The translations under genes were made by a program, and so were the position numbers. The notes below the pieces were generated by a model. It was not told where the DNA came from. It saw only the letters and a program-made list of their open reading frames with translations, and did no database searches. Positions 47,301 through 53,300 of a DNA stretch of 64,000 nucleotides are shown piece by piece. Positions within the stretch are counted from its first letter, which is position 1; each line of letters opens with the position of its first letter. Origin of the DNA: Hirundichthys speculiger (lineage: Eukaryota; Chordata; Actinopteri; Beloniformes; Exocoetidae). The stretch lies in contig JAGFBZ010000900.1 in NCBI GenBank assembly GCA_018398805.1, forward strand, positions 868,001 to 932,000, given 5' to 3'.

Positions 47301-50300
47301 AATCATCCCCCAAACAACGTTATCTATAAACGTAGCGTTATATTTGTAACACCTATTAATTAACGAATGAAAGAAAATATAAAAGTTAAGATTTGCAAGT
47401 GAGCAGGAGAAAAGTAAAAAAAGACTTTGTGTGGTGAATAGGTGTCACTCTTTTCTTTTCTTGCATAAAGGTTTGCACACCTCCCACCCTCCTCCCTTTA
47501 CTCCTTACAAGTGCACAACTTTAGCCAAACCAAAACTGACTTACAAGAAACATTAAATGTGCACGCAGACGTACAGTCATGGAAAAAATTATTAGACCAC
47601 CATTTTTTCTTCACTTTCTTGTTCATTTTAATATCCTGGTACCACTAAACGTCATCATGTGACTAAAACAGACAGAAAAGAAAACACTGAATGCATAAAA
47701 GCAGTGTTTTTGGCAGTACAACGCCATAGCTATTGATGTAAAAACTTAAGTGATTTAGGTTATAATCAAGAAAACCATGGAAAATGGTAAGATATCAGCT
47801 CTTAAATAAAACTCTTCTGAGCAATCTTTGTGGTTATCGTTATGTTTGTCCAAACAAATGTACCTTTAGTTGTACCAGGCATCAAAATGAACAAGAAACT
47901 GAAGAAAACAAGGGTGGTCTAATAATTTTTTCCATGACTGTAGATGCTGTTACACATCCATCATGTACAGAGCCATAAGCGGCATCTCTTTAGGGAAACT
48001 AGAAAGAGACTCATAGTCAGTTTAGAGTTATTGAGACTTTTTCTACAAAATGATGTGCTTTGAACCCACTAGCAAACATTGCCTTATCTGATAGAGTTGA
48101 TTCAATCTTTTTGAAGTGGCCTCTCCTGGCTGTAATTAAAATTATCTGCTTTCGCTGACCATGGAAAGATACTGTTTTACACTCCAACTACAGCAGCAAT
48201 GTGGGTAATGCAGAATTTAATGCAGAAAACATCACCGGATTCGTCTATAGGTCCCTCTATGAACTCGCTTTCTTTGATGCAGATCTTTGATGCAGAAATT
48301 AGATTGGTTCAATTTCCCCAACTCAGTCCAATCCTGTTTGATTTTCACCAACATCAAACAGACGGGGCACAGAAAATGCTAAGGCTTCGCACAGTTATTC
48401 TTAATCATAGTAAATTTGTAGCTTGGCATTTGGCTACACCATTGTGGTATTAACAGGAACACTTTGTGCCACATCTTGAACTTCAGTTTGTGGCACTAGA
48501 GTAAATAACTACATGTCATGTATCCAGTATGGGTGCCCAGTATACTGATAAAGTATATGACATATTGAGCATGATGTGTGGCATGATTTAGAGATGCTTT
48601 GATTATTGTTTGATTGTGCAGCTATATTTGCTGTTGGGACAAATCATAGCATCTCATTAGCATTTCATGAAGCCGTTTTTCCATAGCTGGAACAAGCAAG
48701 CAGTTTTTTTTTTAGAAAGGTCCCCTTTTATTGCATTTCTAATCAACTCTCCTTCTGACAAGTGTTTGTCCCACAGATTTAGAGTTAAAATCCTGATTTC
48801 TTTGACTTGCACAGAAGCTCTTGAAAGCTCTTGAAAGCTGATGATGCCGCCTTGTGAGATGTGTGAATTGCAGCACAGTTCAGATGAGTTAATCTGGGGG
48901 CTGTTTTTGCAAATGTTCATACCCTCTTATGCTTGCACTGGGTTCCTACAGTGGAAAAACAGCTTTAGGTAGTTCTAAACTAGTTGTTCTGGACGTGCAT
49001 AGCATTAGTTGGTTTGTCCTAAATAAAGTGCATGAAAACTAACCCAAAGCCACTCGATTTTGTGTCGTCACCTACATTTATTTTGAAATGTTCTGCAACC
49101 CCACATATGGCAAACATATACGTACACATGTTTTCAGACAAACTCACAGATTGACCTGCAATAGCAAAAAAAGGAAGAGTAAAATACACTGATGCTGAAT
49201 GACACAGCATTCTGCAACAAAGTGTTTTCTTTGAGCTAATAGAAACCTTAAGTCTCACTGCCAGAAACTGAGTACTGTTTTTGACTTCTATTGTAAAATG
49301 TATAAATCCATTTTCATACATTTGTTTCATTTTATCTCAATTTCTTTTTTTTTATTTTGTGTTGTGCTCCCTATCTATAAACTCTCTACCTCTGCTTTAT
49401 TATTGTTAATATTATTTGAAACTACTCCAACTGCTCGTCCCCTGTCTCCTGCCACTTTTGAAATCTCTTGCTTCTTGTGCCTCCCTCATCTCTCTTCAGT
49501 CATTTTCAAAGATGTTAACACCTGTAACCCAGCCACCATTACTGGGACCCTGTCTCGAATATCCCTGGACGATGAGGATGATCCGAAGCTTGCAGCCCAT
49601 CAGGAGGGAGGAGTGGGAGTCAACTTCAGCTCCCTCCCTGGAAACATCCCACCTCCAAACCTCATTGTTCAGGTATAGCTTGCTTGCTGATTGAATTATA
49701 AGCGTGAATTTCTCAAATAGTCTCTCTTAAATTTGAAAGCAATGAATTAAGCAGACTAAATTCAGAAAATAGTGGCTTGAATTAAATGTTTCTTTTTTTT
49801 TTTTTTTTTCCCACAAGGTTCCAACCTTAGGAGGCCTCAATGAGCTGAGCGAGACACCTCTGAAGAAGGAGCTGAACATGGACCAGCAGAGACAACAGGG
49901 GCAGCAACGCAACACTGCTCCCATATACTTGTGCACCGAGAGTGGCCTGGGCTGGGCTCGACCTCCCGCCTCGTCAAACAACTCCCAGGACGGAAGCGCA
50001 GGAAGCGGCGGCAGCGGCGGGGGAGGGGAGGGAGACTACATGGTCTTGCCTCGAAGGACAGTCAGTCTCAAGCCTCCGGCAACCTCCTCACAAGGAGGAA
50101 GCCTAGGACTAGGGGGCGAGGAGAAGCCTCTCAACATCACAGTGGAGGACCCCCCCTTCCCCCCGCCTCCCTCCCCCCTGACCCTCCACCCAGCTGAGAG
50201 CGAAGCCTACCCGGCGGATTTTGTGCCATCCAGCGTGGGCGATATGAACATCACGATGAACCTCAACCGCTCCTATGGGACAATCAAAACCATGCCCCAT

Positions 50301-53300
50301 GGGCATGGCCACTTGATGGCTCAAGGTGGTCTTGTGCACTCTCACGGAGGACACGTGCATTCCCATGGGCATTCCCTCCACCTGAAGCCGGCCCAGAGGC
50401 CGTCAGTCAGGCAGATTCTGACTGGGGGAACTACAGTAGAGAGAACCAGGACCCTGCCGCGCAACCTTGGCAGCACCAATGCCAACACCAGTGTCTCAGC
50501 GGGATCTCTGGAGGTGGGTTAGACATTGGGAAATAAGGAAAGGACGGGTTCCAAATTGAGAACATTCACATTTTTCACCTGAGCTTATGTTTAATAGTTA
50601 TAGATATAGAGGTGTGTGGCTGTAAAGGTTTTGGTACAGTGACGGATAGAAGTGGGAGGAAGCACTCTGGGAATGATTCCCATTCTATCTATGCAAGAGA
50701 AATTGCACACAACACTATTTGCATCCCATATCCATCACTTAAAGGAAGCTATTGCAACAAGGTGTTTTGAATCCCAAAAAAGTAAGTCTTCCTCAAAATT
50801 AGAACGTCAGTGGGGAAAATTGAGAAGTCGTTTTTCATTTTGCACTAAAAAACTTGCTATGTCAAATATCTTTCACTATAATAATCTATCAGAGGTTGAA
50901 GTAAGAGGAGAGAAGTTAATTTCATAAACAATTTCACAAGTCTTGCCTTCAAATGACGTAATTCATAATACTTGTTGTCTATCACACCCAGAACTGTGAT
51001 TATATCACGGCTGTGCGCCTGAGAACAAGTCTGCTACAACAGCTGCTATTATTTTCAGCTGAGTAGTATTTATTGCTGCTGACTGAGACAATGAGCACCG
51101 AAATGAGTCGTTCTCATTATGACAGACGGTTTCTTATTAGTTCACCGTCTCCATGTGAGCGAATGTGAAACTGTTTGTGTGCCATACCCCCTCCCAACCG
51201 AACAAGGTGGCGCAGCAGATGGACTGAGACAGACGGGATAACAGGGAATACCCTCGGTGAATCTCTTTCAGCCAACCTTAATTCTGAACATCACTCTCAC
51301 ACACATGCACACACATGCACACACACGCATGCGTCAAAAAACCAGCGCTTAGCCGCATGCTTGGATAAATACACAAACTTCAGATGAGTCTTGCTGACTC
51401 ACAAGGATGATTGAAGAGATGGAAACATCGCTTTCACTGAAAAGTGCAGACGCCTCATTTCAAGCAGAAGACGAGTCATTAAAACTCATAAAGAATCTCT
51501 GTCAGAAGAGCTATACGTGCACTCATGAAAGCCAAAGGGAAGGAGGAAGAAATTAGAAAGACTCTGTAGAGAAACCTGCTACATGTGATTTACTGGTATA
51601 ATTTCAGCCTGTTTGAACAGGTTTGATATGAAGATAGATATCAGAAGGTATGCTTCAAAATTAAAGCACAGCAATGTTTCGCTCCCTAGTTTAAACACAC
51701 TGACGTGAGACGGAGCAGATCTACCTTTCAGTTTTCATTTCACTTGAGGAATCGGTTGATTTTCAGTCAGTTTACAGGGCGTGTTATCCTAACGACTCGC
51801 TACAGGCATCGGGGATTTCAAGTACAAAACTCACAAAAAGCACTACATGCGTACAAACAAGTGGGAAAACCTGTGATGGCGCGGTTACGGGAAATCTCAG
51901 AAGTGTATGAATTTTGTATGAGTGAGTCAGTGACTGCTTTATGTGTGTCCCCATGAAAACATGCGATATACAGCTCATGGATATGCATGTTGCATGTGTG
52001 CCATATTGCAAAGCTAGCTCAATCATGGAATCTCTTTATTTGAGGTAAGGCTTCTTTCATCGGTGGAGAATAATTGCATCTGTTTTTCTGAGCAACAATG
52101 GGTGAATTCACAAAGAGAACAGTGCACCTCAGGGAGAACCTTGCCTCTGTATCCGCTTGAATTTTTTGTGTATTTTAATACCTTGGCTGCCATAGCATCA
52201 GATCAGCAACTCTGCCCTTTTGAAGGAATGAATACAGCTTTTAACAAACTGTGCAGAGCAGCTCCTCTCGCTGCCAAATGCAAATCTGGCAGACAGCGAG
52301 AGCCAGATAGGAAGTCAGAGATGGAATGCAATTCAGCGCAATGTCAGGCCCAGATGAGTTGGAAACGTCTACAGCTGTTAAATTGGTGCTTTGTGTGCCA
52401 CTTGCTATGGAGGCACTTAGCTTGAGAGCGCTAGGGTCCAAAAAAGATTAGGGAACCAACACCTACTCACATGTTTTTTTGCAGCTTTTTAAAAAAAAAA
52501 GTTTAGGCAAAACGTCTCCAACAAATAAATATATAAATAAATGGCAAAGGGGATGATTTTTGCCAGGGTCATAACAATTGTGTTTGAGAGTATGTGAGCC
52601 AAGAAATTATTATTTCATTCTGATTCTGTGTTATCCACTTGGCTAATCTCATTCCCTTGAAATTGACTAAATAATTTTCTTCTCGCCTTGACATTCCTAA
52701 TATCTGTATCATGTTGAGCAGCCTGTGCATATTAGCCCTGCTCTTTTTTTTTTTCTTCTCTACTGAAAATTGGCTCTGAGAGATCCATAAAGAGAATAAG
52801 AGAGCCAAAGTTCAACAGTAGTTGAGGGGTGGTCATTGATGCTGTCTTCTCTCCCCCTGCCCCCCTCCTCTTCCAGAGGAAAAGAGTACGGTACTCTGAG
52901 CTGGACTTCGAGGTAAGATCTCAGACCTCATCCTCTATCATCAGCCTGTCTCTGCTTTCTTGTGCTTCTGCCAGAACATGAGTAACTCATAGAGGAGCAA
53001 AAAGCATTGCTAAACCCCTCCCTTTGCACCTGTGCCGCACCCCCCCCTTGCACTTAGAGCAATGAACTTAAGAGCTATATTGCAAAGATGCTGTTTCTCT
53101 AACGATGGCTTCAAAGCTTTCCCCTCCCAACTGTCTGTTCTAAAGAATGACCTTATGTGTCAACTAAACTAAAATATCCCAGTGACTCGTCCAATCCAAT
53201 CAGATAAATCTGTGATGTTGAGGTCCTGGTTGAAGAAACAGCAGAGTAGAGTCCTTCATGTGTCTGGATGAGCACCAGTGACTTCCGGGTCAACACGTAT

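Larger units (their letters stand above)
46231..49499 (+). other. adgrb2: Intron of adgrb2 (contains microexon candidate and MITE)
   Basis: Holds the 15-nt candidate at 46603 and the MITE at 47574-47940. The 48820-48839 stretch repeats AGCTCTTGAA twice. The rest is AT-rich with no recognised feature. Confidence 0.75.

Noticed and set aside
52063..52425. 120-codon plus-strand frame in a tail intron
   Set aside because: The neighbouring exons join in phase 0 with conserved SLE-RKR sequence; this frame has no acceptor or donor of that phase and no family match.
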